DNA of 64,000 nt, taken from DATJPR01 sp963843525. Its GTDB lineage: Bacteria; Bacteroidota; Ignavibacteria; UBA10030; UBA6906. Shown piece after piece: positions 27,446 to 37,439 of the stretch (position 1 is its first letter; every line of letters starts with the position of its first letter). The DNA lies in NCBI GenBank assembly GCA_963843525.1, contig CAWJKM010000005.1, forward strand, positions 682,001 through 746,000, read 5' to 3'. The notes below the pieces were generated by a model, which ran no database searches, was not told where the DNA came from, and worked only from the letters and a program-made list of their open reading frames with translations. The position numbers and the translations under genes were made by a program.

Positions 27446-29329
27446 GTGTTGACCTTGAAAATAAAGAAAACAACTGCTTTCTGGCGCTTTCTGTTGATTC
27501 TCCTTCCTCTCGCCACCTTTCCCCAGGCCGGATTTTCTCAAACGTCTGATCCAACCGTAAAATTCCGGCTGGCGACGGCCCTTGAGCAGGCGAACGATTT
27601 CGAACACGCGCTGAAGCTCTACCAGGAGCTCGAGACAAAAGATTCCACCAACACCGTGTATGCAGACGCGGTTCAACGGCTGCTCATTCAACTGAAGCGG
27701 TATGATGAGGTGGTCGCGTTCATGAACAACCGCCTCAAGAGGACTCCCCAGGATCCCGGTTTGCTGGTCACGCTGGGCACGGTGTACTATCGCGCCGGCA
27801 AAGAAAACGACGCGTATACAACCTGGCAGCGAGTCATCGATCTCAGCCCCAAGAACCCGAACGTCTATCGCCTGGTGGCCTCGGCAGAGCTGGAAAACAG
27901 GCTTCTCGATCGGGCTGTTGGAACGTACCGGAAGGGACGAGAAGCCGTCGGCGACCCAACGATGTTCAATCTTGAACTTGCGCAGTTGCTCGTTGCGACA
28001 ATGGACTATGCCGGAGCAACGGCGGAATACCTTGGCTGGCTCGCGCACAATCCTTCACAGGTGGCCTTTGTCGAAAACAGGCTCAGTGCCTTCACCGCAA
28101 AACCCGACGGACGTGCGCAAGCAATTACAACGGTACTCCAGGCCATTCATGAGAAATCGGATCAGGGACTCTACGAAATCCTGGGCTGGCTGTATATCGA
28201 AGGGAAGGAATGGGAGAAGGCCTATGATGCCTATACGGAGATCGATAAACTCGTAGGCGCCAACGGCGCCGGACTGACCGCACTTGCGGACCGCGCTCTC
28301 AATGAGCACGAATACCCCATCGCGGTAAGAGCATACAAAGCCGCGCTCACCGAGAACCTCTCCGATCAGCGCCGTCCACTGGTGATGTATGGGTATGCCT
28401 CCGCACTGAAAGAGCTCGCGCTCGGGAAGGACACTTCTGCCGTAAGGGAAGATCGCATTTCGTCACGGGTCACCGAGGTCCCTTCTTCCGATGCCGCTGT
28501 CTACGCGTACCAGGATCTGATCACACGCTATCCTCACCACCAGCTTGCTGCGCTGGCCTATTTTTCGATCGGTCTTTTGCGAATGGAACGCGACGAAGAT
28601 CTCGACGCTGCAAAGATTTCGTTTGAGCGTGCGCGCGATGATCCGGCAGGCCCGCCGGTTTTGAAATTTGAAGCAGCCCTCCGCCTCGGCGACCTCGCGA
28701 CGTGGAGGGGGGATACTGCAACAGCACGCAAGATGTATCTGTGGGTGTCTTCGCGGCAGGATGCCACGCCCGATCAGAGCGATGAAGGAACATTTCGCGT
28801 CGCGGAACTGGATTACTTCGGCGGCAACTTTCCATCGGCACAATCGCTGCTGAACACCATGTCGCTCAATGTGAAAGCTGATTTTGCCAACGATGCTCTG
28901 GCCCTGAAGGCGTTCCTGCAAGAAAACATCGGCACTCCCGACGCCCTCCGCGCCTTTGCCCGGGCGGACCTGACCGCACGACAGCATAGAAATTCCGAAG
29001 CCATTCAAATGTTCAGGGATGTGATCGAGCGATTCCCCCAGTCCCAGTTGGTGGATGACGCGCTTATGAAAATGGCCGGAATTCAGGCGCAGGGGGGACA
29101 GTACAACGATGCTGTGGCGACGTACCAGACGCTTCTCGACAAATTCAAGAAGAGCAGTATCGACCTCGACCGGGCCCAGTTTATGATGGGTGATGTGTAT
29201 CAGTCCGGACTCCATAACGTGACCGCTGCAATTGCTGCATATGAACAGCTCCTTGCCACCTACCCAAAGTCGCTGATGGCGGACGAAGCGCGGAGAAGGA
29301 TTAGACTTTTGAGAGGGGAAGTGCAATGA
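27446..29329 (+). CDS. Secreted TPR-repeat protein
   Basis: A 627-residue protein with a signal peptide (hydrophobic run then GFSQ) and tetratricopeptide repeats along most of its length, for example the units near residues 35-140 and 400-610. The C-terminal repeats resemble those of outer-membrane assembly or tol-pal-associated TPR proteins (YbgF-like), which hold other envelope proteins. The start is GTG at 27446 with AGGA six bases before it; no in-frame ATG gives the signal peptide. Its stop overlaps the ATG of the next gene, so the two are translationally coupled. Confidence 0.82.
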   Translation: MLTLKIKKTTAFWRFLLILLPLATFPQAGFSQTSDPTVKFRLATALEQANDFEHALKLYQELETKDSTNTVYADAVQRLLIQLKRYDEVVAFMNNRLKRTPQDPGLLVTLGTVYYRAGKENDAYTTWQRVIDLSPKNPNVYRLVASAELENRLLDRAVGTYRKGREAVGDPTMFNLELAQLLVATMDYAGATAEYLGWLAHNPSQVAFVENRLSAFTAKPDGRAQAITTVLQAIHEKSDQGLYEILGWLYIEGKEWEKAYDAYTEIDKLVGANGAGLTALADRALNEHEYPIAVRAYKAALTENLSDQRRPLVMYGYASALKELALGKDTSAVREDRISSRVTEVPSSDAAVYAYQDLITRYPHHQLAALAYFSIGLLRMERDEDLDAAKISFERARDDPAGPPVLKFEAALRLGDLATWRGDTATARKMYLWVSSRQDATPDQSDEGTFRVAELDYFGGNFPSAQSLLNTMSLNVKADFANDALALKAFLQENIGTPDALRAFARADLTARQHRNSEAIQMFRDVIERFPQSQLVDDALMKMAGIQAQGGQYNDAVATYQTLLDKFKKSSIDLDRAQFMMGDVYQSGLHNVTAAIAAYEQLLATYPKSLMADEARRRIRLLRGEVQ

Positions 29330-30588
29330 AGAAACTCTTTGTGGCAATGGTGTTGTTCGCGACCATCGCGTCCGCACAGCAGAAGATCCTCATCTACATG
29401 GATCTCAAACAGACCGATCACCTCAAAGCCTACGGGATCGCCTACTGGGTCCTTACCAAAGGAATGACTGTGGATTGGTTGCTCAACTACCGTGGCGGGT
29501 CATTTATGGTTGACGACCGGGATTTCATCGCAAACGAATGTCGCATCAGGGGAGTGGCGTTCTCGGAGCTGGGTGCGACGGACGCCAGCGCCATCTATGC
29601 CGACGTGCAGCGCGAAGACAACAACATGGATGTGGTCAAACTGGAAAAGGCTCCCCGCGTCGCCGTCTATGTCCCCCCCGATTTCCAACCGTGGGACGAT
29701 GCAGTCACCCTTGCCCTTGAGTACGCGGAAATCAAGTACGATAAATTGTGGGACGACGAAGTCCTCCAGGGGAAACTGCAGGAATATGACTGGCTGCATC
29801 TGCACCACGAGGATTTTACGGGACAGTACGGTAAATTCTATGCTTCGTTTGCCGGCGCGTCATGGTACATCGAACAACAGGCCACCCTCGAAAAAGAAGC
29901 GCGCAAGCTTGGATTTAAAAAGGTCTCCGAAGAAAAGAAGGCCGTGGCGCGCGCCATAAAACAGTTCGTCGCGAACGGCGGGTTCCTGTTTGCGATGTGT
30001 TCCGCGACGGACACCTACGATATCGCGCTCGCTGCGGAGAACACGGACATTTGCGACGTCATGTACGATGGCGACCCTCCCGATCCCGATGCACAGAAGA
30101 AGCTCGATTTCTCCAAGACCCTTGCCTTCACCGATTTTACCCTCGAGATGAACCCACTGCGGTATGAGTACTCGGACATCGACGACCCGCCGAGCGATGC
30201 GCTGGGCGCTCAAAACCCGGAGACTGATTATTTCACGTTGTTTGACTTCAGCGCAAAGTTCGATCCTGTTCCCACCATGCTGACACAGGACCATGTCAAT
30301 GTGATCAAGGGGTTCCTCGGCCAGACGACGGGATTCAAAAAAAGCCTCATTAAGCGGTCGGTGACGATTCTGGCCCAAAAAGAGGGAACAGATCAGGTGA
30401 AGTACTTGCATGGGAACTACGGGAGAGGTACATTCACATTCTACGGGGGGCATGATCCGGAGGACTACCAGCACGCGGTGGGTGATCCCCCGACGGATCT
30501 CTCGCTGCATAAGAACTCCCCCGGTTATCGTCTCATCCTGAACAATATTCTTTTCCCGGCTGCGAAGAAAAAAGAGCAGAAAACGTAA
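29326..30588 (+). CDS. Exported hypothetical protein of a conserved FCB family
   Basis: A 420-residue protein with a short signal peptide (MKKLFVAMVLFATIASAQ). Stretches such as YMDLKQTDHLKAYG, WLLNYRGGSF, VYVPPDFQPWDDAV and WLHLHHEDFTGQYGKFY look highly conserved. From memory, homologues in Bacteroidota are often labelled asparagine synthetase B. I see neither the glutamine amidotransferase N-terminal Cys nor the SGGxDS ATP site, and the protein is exported, so that name is doubtful. Motifs around LHHED and a Gly-rich C-terminal region (GNYGRGTFTFYGGHDPEDY) recall glutamine amidotransferase-like folds (DUF4159/ThuA type), but this is inference. It starts in the stop of the TPR gene. Confidence 0.75.
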   Translation: MKKLFVAMVLFATIASAQQKILIYMDLKQTDHLKAYGIAYWVLTKGMTVDWLLNYRGGSFMVDDRDFIANECRIRGVAFSELGATDASAIYADVQREDNNMDVVKLEKAPRVAVYVPPDFQPWDDAVTLALEYAEIKYDKLWDDEVLQGKLQEYDWLHLHHEDFTGQYGKFYASFAGASWYIEQQATLEKEARKLGFKKVSEEKKAVARAIKQFVANGGFLFAMCSATDTYDIALAAENTDICDVMYDGDPPDPDAQKKLDFSKTLAFTDFTLEMNPLRYEYSDIDDPPSDALGAQNPETDYFTLFDFSAKFDPVPTMLTQDHVNVIKGFLGQTTGFKKSLIKRSVTILAQKEGTDQVKYLHGNYGRGTFTFYGGHDPEDYQHAVGDPPTDLSLHKNSPGYRLILNNILFPAAKKKEQKT

Positions 30589-30616
30589 TTCCAGCCACGC
30601 ACCCGATGGAGGAACC

Positions 30617-31249
30617 ATGAAACGGCTTGTACTTCTCTGCAGTTTCTTTCTGCTTTCATCAGCGGCACTTGCACAGATTCCGTCGATAGGATTCGGCGTT
30701 CACGCGAACATCACCAACGGAAACTTCCCGGGACCGGAAGTGAACGGATCCACGGCCCTGAAAGATGTGTACGGCTCCGGTTTCGGCGCCGGCGCTCATC
30801 TGGATATCCATACCGTAGTGCTGGGCCTTCGATTCTCCGCGGACTATCTCAAGTTCTCTCCTGACAACGACAAGTACCGCGCGGGACTTGCGGACTGGAT
30901 CGGCGGAGCAGCGTCGCAGTTCTCCGTCGACGGCGGCAGCATCACCTACTGGTCCATCAGTGCAAACGCCAAGCTGCCCATCCTGCCGCTTCCGATAATT
31001 TCTCCCTACCTCACGGGAGGGATCGGCCTCGGCGTCATCAGTGTCGGCGATGCAAAGATCCTTCAGAACAACGTCGAAACGAAGGGGATTCCGGGTTTTT
31101 CTTCAGAAAGCAAAACGGCGCTGAACGTGGGCGCGGGTGTGGACTTCAAGATCGGCATCACCCTGTTTGTGGAGGTCCGCTACACCTGGGTCATGACGGA
31201 CCCGAAGACCAGTACGCTGGTCCCCGTCATGCTCGGCATTACATTCTAG
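30617..31249 (+). CDS. Outer-membrane beta-barrel protein
   Basis: A 210-residue protein with a signal peptide ending at ALAQ and the Gly/aromatic alternation of a small (about eight-stranded) barrel; the final strand LVPVMLGITF ends in Phe as outer-membrane proteins do. GGAGGAACC precedes the ATG. It is the last gene of the TPR/unknown/barrel operon. The role is unknown; it may anchor the other two products at the outer membrane. Confidence 0.75.
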   Translation: MKRLVLLCSFFLLSSAALAQIPSIGFGVHANITNGNFPGPEVNGSTALKDVYGSGFGAGAHLDIHTVVLGLRFSADYLKFSPDNDKYRAGLADWIGGAASQFSVDGGSITYWSISANAKLPILPLPIISPYLTGGIGLGVISVGDAKILQNNVETKGIPGFSSESKTALNVGAGVDFKIGITLFVEVRYTWVMTDPKTSTLVPVMLGITF

Positions 31250-31277
31250 CCAATGAGAGTTGGATAGCCACCGGAGG

Positions 31278-32744
31278 TTACTCCCCCTGGTGTCGGTGTT
31301 TGATCCGTGCCCTTCCGATCCAACAGTCGGCACACCGGCCGGCTCTGCAATATGCATTATACAGTTGAAGGAGCGCCTGCTGACCGGAAGCGCCGCGGAG
31401 GAGAAACCGGCCTTTCACCAGATCCCGATTCATTTGGAGAGTCACACAATTTTCCTGGGCAGGGGGCAACGCAGCATAGAGACCGATTGCGCCACGCCGG
31501 ACTCTGCCGTCCCGGAAGACGCAGGAATATAGCAACAACAACGGAACGATCGTGTTGACGAGAATGTCGATGATCCTTCCTCTCCCAAGCACCGCCCCGC
31601 TCCTCCCTCTCGCCGGACCAAACATGCATCGGGTTTCCCAGTATGTGCTCGGCCGGACCCTGTACATCCCCTCAAATTCCTGAACGATTTGTGGTCTGGA
31701 CCCGTATGGTGCACGGGCGATATCGATGCATTGCCGGAATCCTGTTCTCCCGAACAATTTTGGCAAGAGCGTGGCCATCATCGCCAAACGGGCCGTGGGA
31801 AAATTCACGGGGCGCATTCGGAAGAACAGCCAATCAGCCGGGTCGAGAATGGAGCTCCGGAAAAACGGTCGGACTTCCCGCCATCGATTCTGAAGCGCCA
31901 GGATGTATCGTACACTCTCCTCATCATAATGCCCGAGGGGATCGGGAAGCAGTCCTGAAGCGCCGAAGAGCAACGCCTCCATCGTCCGGGTGTCCTCGAA
32001 GGAGAATTTCCGGAGAAGGTCCAGCGGAAGCGATCGGGCAAGCGATCTCATCGATTGCCTGTTCTTTGCGTATCCCAGCCCGTCCATCGTCCCTTCATAC
32101 AGAAGCTGTTCCCAGAGTGATTTCGCCGCAAGATCCTGCCGGGAGTAGGTCAGCCCCGAAGGCGGGACGATGTCGTCTGCATACGGAGGGTCCGGGCCGG
32201 GTTCACAGAGGAGGTTCTTCCGGTCCTGCGCGAGTTCTTTGAGACGATCCTCCAAACGTGATACTTTATTCTGAAGTCTCTCCTGTCTCATGATGCGGAG
32301 CCAGCGCCGGATAAGGGGCACGGGAAGAGTGTGATTCCAGGAGGTACAGGGAAGGAGCGAAGGTTGAGGAGCGCGTGCCGCCTGGTTCAGCCGTAAGGCG
32401 GATGGGCCATCGACCTCGAGAAGCGGCACAACCCGCCCGGTCGCCGTACGAGTGATAAAATGAGGAGACCGGCAGACGACATGAAGTATCACGCCGTTAT
32501 AGTGCGGGTCCGACTCATGTCCATGCGTTGACCACGACCTTGCGTCCACGTGCAATTCAACATCTCCGCGGTACAGTGTCCCGCCGATGCGGATCAGCGC
32601 ATCGTGGAAATCCGGACCGCCATCGGGATTGAGGACTCCTGGTTCGAGGATCGTGACCTTCCTGCCGTCAGAGGTCGCGAGCGTGCCCGGGAACGAACGG
32701 GATTGCCACATTGTGCTGAGAACGGACTCATACAAAGGGGACAT
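31278..32744 (-). CDS. DUF2851 family protein
   Basis: A 488-residue cytoplasmic protein of DUF2851, typical of Bacteroidota and Chlorobi. Recognisable features are the N-terminal LLxxGxxNPDxGPDF-like stretch (here PGVLNPDGGPDFHDA), GDVELHV with HxHxxDxxY-like residues, and a Cys-rich C-terminus (YCRAGRCADCWIG). The N-terminal part resembles a nuclease-like fold in motif style (D, E, H residues), but activity is not established. It converges on the barrel gene. The 105 bases upstream hold heptamer repeats. Confidence 0.85.
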   Translation of the reverse strand: MSPLYESVLSTMWQSRSFPGTLATSDGRKVTILEPGVLNPDGGPDFHDALIRIGGTLYRGDVELHVDARSWSTHGHESDPHYNGVILHVVCRSPHFITRTATGRVVPLLEVDGPSALRLNQAARAPQPSLLPCTSWNHTLPVPLIRRWLRIMRQERLQNKVSRLEDRLKELAQDRKNLLCEPGPDPPYADDIVPPSGLTYSRQDLAAKSLWEQLLYEGTMDGLGYAKNRQSMRSLARSLPLDLLRKFSFEDTRTMEALLFGASGLLPDPLGHYDEESVRYILALQNRWREVRPFFRSSILDPADWLFFRMRPVNFPTARLAMMATLLPKLFGRTGFRQCIDIARAPYGSRPQIVQEFEGMYRVRPSTYWETRCMFGPARGRSGAVLGRGRIIDILVNTIVPLLLLYSCVFRDGRVRRGAIGLYAALPPAQENCVTLQMNRDLVKGRFLLRGASGQQALLQLYNAYCRAGRCADCWIGRARIKHRHQGE

Positions 32745-32801
32745 GGATGCCGGGGACTGGTGGAGCGCAGGAGAGTACGGGTGCTGAAAACAAAAAAGAG
32801 A

Positions 32802-32836
32802 GTAAGCAGTGGACAGTAAGCGGTAGGCGGAAGGCG
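32802..32836. repeat. Heptanucleotide repeat locus A
   Basis: Five consecutive 7-base units: GTAAGCA, GTGGACA, GTAAGCG, GTAGGCG, GAAGGCG, in the gap between pyrF and the DUF2851 gene. The units share the pattern GTRRRCR with the locus at 42276. Confidence 0.7.
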
Positions 32837-32849
32837 GAGCCCCGGGTGC

Positions 32850-33668
32850 CTAGAAATACTTTTCGCGCAGTGCGTTGATTTCGTCGCGGAGGGCGATGGC
32901 GGCGCGGCGGGCTGCCGTTGCGAAATCCTCTCCGCCGGAAGCATAGATGATGCTCCGGCTTGCATTGATGACGGCTAATTCTCCATGCCGGTCGCATCCG
33001 TACCGTATCGCGGACTTCAAATCTCCCCCCTGGGCGCCGATGCCGGGGATGAGAATGGGCATGTCCGGAACCAGGTGACGGATGCGCTGTAATTCTTTCG
33101 GCCGCGTTGCCCCCACGACGAGACCGCAATTCTTCTTCCTGTTCCATTTCTTGACCCGCCGGATGACCTGTTCATACAGCGGCCGGCCTTTCACTTTCAG
33201 ATACTGGAAATCCTTCGCACCGGGATTGGACGTCACGGCCAGGATAAACGCACCCTGGTAGCTGTTTTTCAGAAACGGTTGGACGGAATCTTCACCCATA
33301 TACGGATTGACGGTCGTGGCGCCGAACTCATAGTCATCGACCAGAAGCTTTGCATACATTTCCGACGAATTTCCGATGTCGCCGCGTTTCGCGTCGCCGA
33401 TCGTCACAATCTCTTCCGGAATACGGGCGAGGGTCTGGTGGACGGTATACCAGCCGTGCTCTCCGGTCGATTCATAGAAGGCGAGGTTGATCTTGTACGC
33501 ACAGACAAGATCCTTCGTGGCGTCGATGATGCGGCGATTGAACTCAAACACCGGGTCGCCATAGGCGAAGAGGGATTCGGGGACCTTCGAGATGTCCGTG
33601 TCGAGTCCGATGCAGAGGAGGCTATTCGCTTTTCGTTGGATCCGTCGGAGACGCTGGGAGAAGTTCAT
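32850..33668 (-). CDS. pyrF: Orotidine 5'-phosphate decarboxylase
   Basis: A 272-residue enzyme of the type 2 OMP decarboxylase group, which makes UMP in the last step of pyrimidine synthesis. It has the catalytic DAKRGDIG, then NPYMGEDSVQPF, VVGATRPKEL and the phosphate-binding IPGIGAQGGD. The start at 33668 gives MNFSQRL; the TTG at 33689 adds seven residues and is less likely. The gene stands between heptamer repeats and the NDH-2 gene. Confidence 0.95.
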   Translation of the reverse strand: MNFSQRLRRIQRKANSLLCIGLDTDISKVPESLFAYGDPVFEFNRRIIDATKDLVCAYKINLAFYESTGEHGWYTVHQTLARIPEEIVTIGDAKRGDIGNSSEMYAKLLVDDYEFGATTVNPYMGEDSVQPFLKNSYQGAFILAVTSNPGAKDFQYLKVKGRPLYEQVIRRVKKWNRKKNCGLVVGATRPKELQRIRHLVPDMPILIPGIGAQGGDLKSAIRYGCDRHGELAVINASRSIIYASGGEDFATAARRAAIALRDEINALREKYF

Positions 33669-33777
33669 GGGGGCCTGTCGATTCGTCAAGCGGGAAGATA
33701 CGGAAGAAAGAGGAACTTATACAAGCGACTGATGGAGACCGGCCACTCGAAATGAATCCGGCAACCCGTCCGACAGG

Positions 33778-35010
33778 TCAGAACTGGCTTACATCTCTCC
33801 CGAAGACAAGCGCTTTGAACCAGTCAAAGAGGACGAGCACTTTATTTTTCAGGCTTATGATGCGCGTGATATACGCTGATCTCCAGAAGAGCCATGTTGC
33901 CCACCCCTTGCCTTTGTATGCCTCAAGGTCCGCCAGCGCGCGGTTGTTTCCGATGTAGGCGAGCATGCCCAGAGAGCGATACTCGAAGGGCTTCGTCGGC
34001 TCATTGATCGCCCGCGCATTCAGTTGTCTGGCGAGATACCTTCCCTCCTGTTGCGCCACCTGGGCGGTTGCAGGCAGTCGCAGTGTCTGAACCGTGGCAC
34101 AATCCCCCAGGGCATACAGATCCGCCTGACCTACGACGCGAAGGAAAGAATCGACCAGCAGAAGCTCACGGTTGTCTTTCGGAAGGGAGAGTCCGCGGAT
34201 GAATTCTGTCGGTCCGTTTCCCGCAGACCAGAGGAGGAGGCCATAGGAAAGGCTGGATCCGTCGGCGAGGGTGACCGTGGAGGCGTCGACCCGGGTGACC
34301 GGGACGGATGTGAGCACGGTAATCCTTGCGCGGCGAAAGAGATCCGCAGTGTATTCCCGGAGCTTTCTGTCGAAGCTATGGAGGATAGCGCGGGAGGCCT
34401 CGACGATCGTGATGCGTGCCAGCGGAACGAGATGCGGATAAGCACGCGTCAGATCTTCCGTGAGGAAGTCGTTCAATTCGGCGGCAAACTCCACGCCGGT
34501 GGGCCCTCCGCCGCAGACAATGAAATGAAGGAGCCGGCTCTTCTCCTCAGGCCCGACCGTGGGGATGTTGGCTTGCTCAAAACAGCGAATGATGTGCTGT
34601 CGGAGCACCCGGGCTTCGTTCAGTTCTTTCAGATTCAGGGCATGTTCAGTGACCCCGGGAACGTTGAACGAGCTCGTCACAGCACCGACGGCAATCACGA
34701 GGTGATCGTAGTCGACTTCAAACGGTCGTCGGTCTGCAACGGAAGCGCACCGGACGATCTTCCTTGCGGTGTCGAGCTCCATCGCCTTTGCCCAGTAGAA
34801 GCGCAGGTCTTTCCGGGCGTACCGGATCGGCTCGATGATACTGCGGAATTCGATTGTGCCGACTGTTGTACTCGGAAGGAGCGGAGTGAAAAGGAAGTGA
34901 TTGCGCGGACTCACGACGGTAATGTCGTACCCGCTCTTCAGGTGCTTCACAAGATTGAATGCGCCGAAACCGGTGCCGAGGACAACGAGACGCTGGAGAG
35001 GAGATTTCAT
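33778..35010 (-). CDS. Type II NADH:quinone dehydrogenase (NDH-2)
   Basis: A 410-residue flavoprotein that passes electrons from NADH to quinone at the inner face of the membrane without pumping protons. It has the N-terminal FAD motif GTGFGAFN, the second dinucleotide motif CGGGPTGVEFAAEL, and the later FAD-contact region YALGDCAT, in family order. A C-terminal amphipathic segment may attach it to the membrane. It is minus-strand and divergent from the GWxTD gene, with a 170-base gap. Confidence 0.93.
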   Translation of the reverse strand: MKSPLQRLVVLGTGFGAFNLVKHLKSGYDITVVSPRNHFLFTPLLPSTTVGTIEFRSIIEPIRYARKDLRFYWAKAMELDTARKIVRCASVADRRPFEVDYDHLVIAVGAVTSSFNVPGVTEHALNLKELNEARVLRQHIIRCFEQANIPTVGPEEKSRLLHFIVCGGGPTGVEFAAELNDFLTEDLTRAYPHLVPLARITIVEASRAILHSFDRKLREYTADLFRRARITVLTSVPVTRVDASTVTLADGSSLSYGLLLWSAGNGPTEFIRGLSLPKDNRELLLVDSFLRVVGQADLYALGDCATVQTLRLPATAQVAQQEGRYLARQLNARAINEPTKPFEYRSLGMLAYIGNNRALADLEAYKGKGWATWLFWRSAYITRIISLKNKVLVLFDWFKALVFGRDVSQF

Positions 35011-35180
35011 GGGTGCTGGCTGACCGTTTCATGAATAACACCGGCGAGCGTGGACCTGTTCCGTTGGGAGGGCAACCCCGCTATATCCTCAGGGAGCAAA
35101 TTGGGTTTTGCTTCCAAAAATAGTAGTTTGGAGGGTAGGGGCTACCGGGAAGCCTGTACAACGATGTGGAGACAAACACG

Positions 35181-37407
35181 ATGCGGTCACGATCGATTTG
35201 TTCTTTCCTCTTTTTCGCCCTCCTCTCCCCATCCTCTCTGTTTTCGCAGACCCCGCTCAAGGAACGGGGCTTCCTCGACTCGCTCCTTGTCACAGGACGG
35301 CAATTCCTGGAGACAGAGCGTCCCGATTCGGCGCGGGCGGCATTTCAGATTGTCTCTGTCGAGGCACTGGAAACCGCTGTTGGCGCAATTCGGCATTGTC
35401 CAGGCCGATATGATGAAGGAAGACTGGAGCTCCGCTGTAAAAGTGTGCGATGACATCCTCCACGACGATCGACAAAACCTGCTGGCGCACTATTACGCCG
35501 GGATCTGTCGACGTGAACTCGGTTACTTCAAGAACGCCACCAGCCATTTCCAGGCTATCCTCGAACGCGATTCTCTGTACCGCGACGTTTTGTATCAGTG
35601 CGCTCTGGTTCGTGAGTATGACGGCGACTTCGACGGTGCAATCGAATGGGGGCTGCGGCAGGTGCGGAAGCACCCCGATTCCGTCGGAGCGCAAATCGGC
35701 CTCTTCCGTATTTTCAGGCATGCTCTCTTTCAGACCGATTTCGGGGATGCCTTATCACAACTGCGCGCCCGGACCGACAACTATTCCGAACATGCCATCG
35801 GTGAGCTTCTCCGAAGACACAAACGGTATTCCGAGGCCGTCGACATTTTCCGGAACCTGCTCAAGGAGAAGGATTTTCCCTCTCAAGCGAGTTGCCTGTC
35901 GCTGGCCCTGACGTATGTCCAGATGGGAGAAGATTCCGCCGCGGCGGCTGTGTACTGGGAGGGGGTCAATACGATCACCAATAAGGTTGATGCTGCAATC
36001 ATTTTCGAGAATCTGAAGTACATCATCTCCGATCATGAGCTGGATGAGTATCGGAGGGCAACGACCCCGACTGCGATGCAAGAGTGGTTCCGCCGGTTCT
36101 GGGAGATCCGGAACCCGGTCCCCACCTCGCCATTCAATATGCGACTGATTGAACATCTGCAGCGGTTTGCCCGGGCGGAGAAGGAGTTTGAATACTTTGG
36201 AAATCGTTCCCGGTACAGAAACCGCGACCAATTGATCCGGGCACGACTCCCCCGCACGTTTAAACTCAACAGAGAATTTAACGACAAGGGGTTGATCTAT
36301 CTCCGGCAGGGGCCACCGGACGCGGTACAACAACGGCCGCGTCAGGGGGTCCCGGAAACCATACAGCCGGAAGTCGTGCAGTTCGACGCGCACGAATCCT
36401 GGTTGTATAGCAAGTCCGGATCGACAGTTGGGAAGGTGTTCAACTTTGTCTGCTATAATGGAGGGCAGAACTATTGGGCGTTGGTCACTCTTCCGCTGGA
36501 CGAGGGGATGAGCTCCCAGCTCAGAGTCTGGGATATCCGATATTCAGAACTTGGCAACCCTCAGACTGAAGCAGAACTCGAATCGTACCAAAGTGAAACG
36601 GCGGTCGCCGCGCTCAAATCTGATCGTCCGGCATGGGGGACAGATATCAAGGTTCTTCCGATCCCCCATTCGATCAGCGCGTTCCGGGCGGCCGACGGGA
36701 AGACGCTTCTTGACATAAGCTATGCCATACCTGTGGACCAGGCGGCAGACATGATGCCCGATTCGGGCGGAGTGATGCCGATTGAAGTGGGAGTTTCATT
36801 CCTGTCGTTAACGGGAAAGGAAAACATCTCACGTGTGGACAGTCTTTTCCTTTCCGTCTCCCGGGATTCCCGGGGATCGTATATTTCTCTCTATAGGAAT
36901 GCACTGGTTCCGGATTCCGTTCGCATCGCGATGTCCGTGCGCGCGATGGGGAATGAACTCGTGGGGACGTGGGATGAATTTCTGAAGGTTCCCGACTATT
37001 CGGGCAGGGACTTCACTCTCAGCGATCTCCAGTTGCTCATCCCCTCAACACTCCCTTCATCCATTGAAATTGAAGGAGTGAAAGTTGTCCAGAGTCCATT
37101 CGGCGTCTACCGGAGAAGTTCGGTCTTCTACACCTATCTTCAGATGTACAATCTCGTCAAAGACGCGGACGGAAAGACTCGCTACACGGCACAGTACAGT
37201 CTTGTCCCGCGCGATCCCGCAAAAGCGGATGAAACAGTGAGTCTGGGAGATATCACCAGGGATTTGTCCGAAGAGACCTTCGCCGATTTCCACCCGCTGG
37301 ATCTCTCGGGTGTCGAACCGGGCAGATACCGGCTTACCGTTTCCATCACCGACAGGAAAAGGATGGAAACACTGGTTCGGGCGAGAGATATCGACGTGAT
37401 TCCGTGA
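35181..37407 (+). CDS. GWxTD-domain secreted TPR protein, split by a frameshift
   Basis: The signal peptide and first 58 codons (35181-35354, RSRSICSFLFF... to AFQIV) lie in one frame, and the rest (35356-37407) in another. Skipping one base, T at 35355, joins AFQIV to LSRHWKPLLAQFG and gives a coherent protein of about 741 residues: signal peptide, TPR-like repeats (about 60-300), a GWxTD-type domain with FNDKGLIYLRQGPPD, and a beta-rich C-terminus. The long frame that is open from 35050 has an unnatural, Arg/Ser-rich N-terminus before that point. Either a sequencing error, a real mutation or, less likely, a +1 programmed shift explains this. The 35181 ATG has GGAG nine bases upstream. GWxTD proteins are characteristic of the FCB group; their role is unknown. 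Confidence 0.8.
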
Positions 37408-37439
37408 GGGAGGAGGGACTGCGGGAGGGGGGCGGGCGA

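Noticed and set aside
29326..30588. Asparagine synthetase B
   Set aside because: No N-terminal Cys, no SGGxDS ATP site, and the protein carries a signal peptide.
35050..35353. N-terminal extension of the GWxTD protein in frame 1
   Set aside because: It has no signal peptide or protein-like pattern, while frame 3 carries a clear signal peptide and a ribosome binding site.
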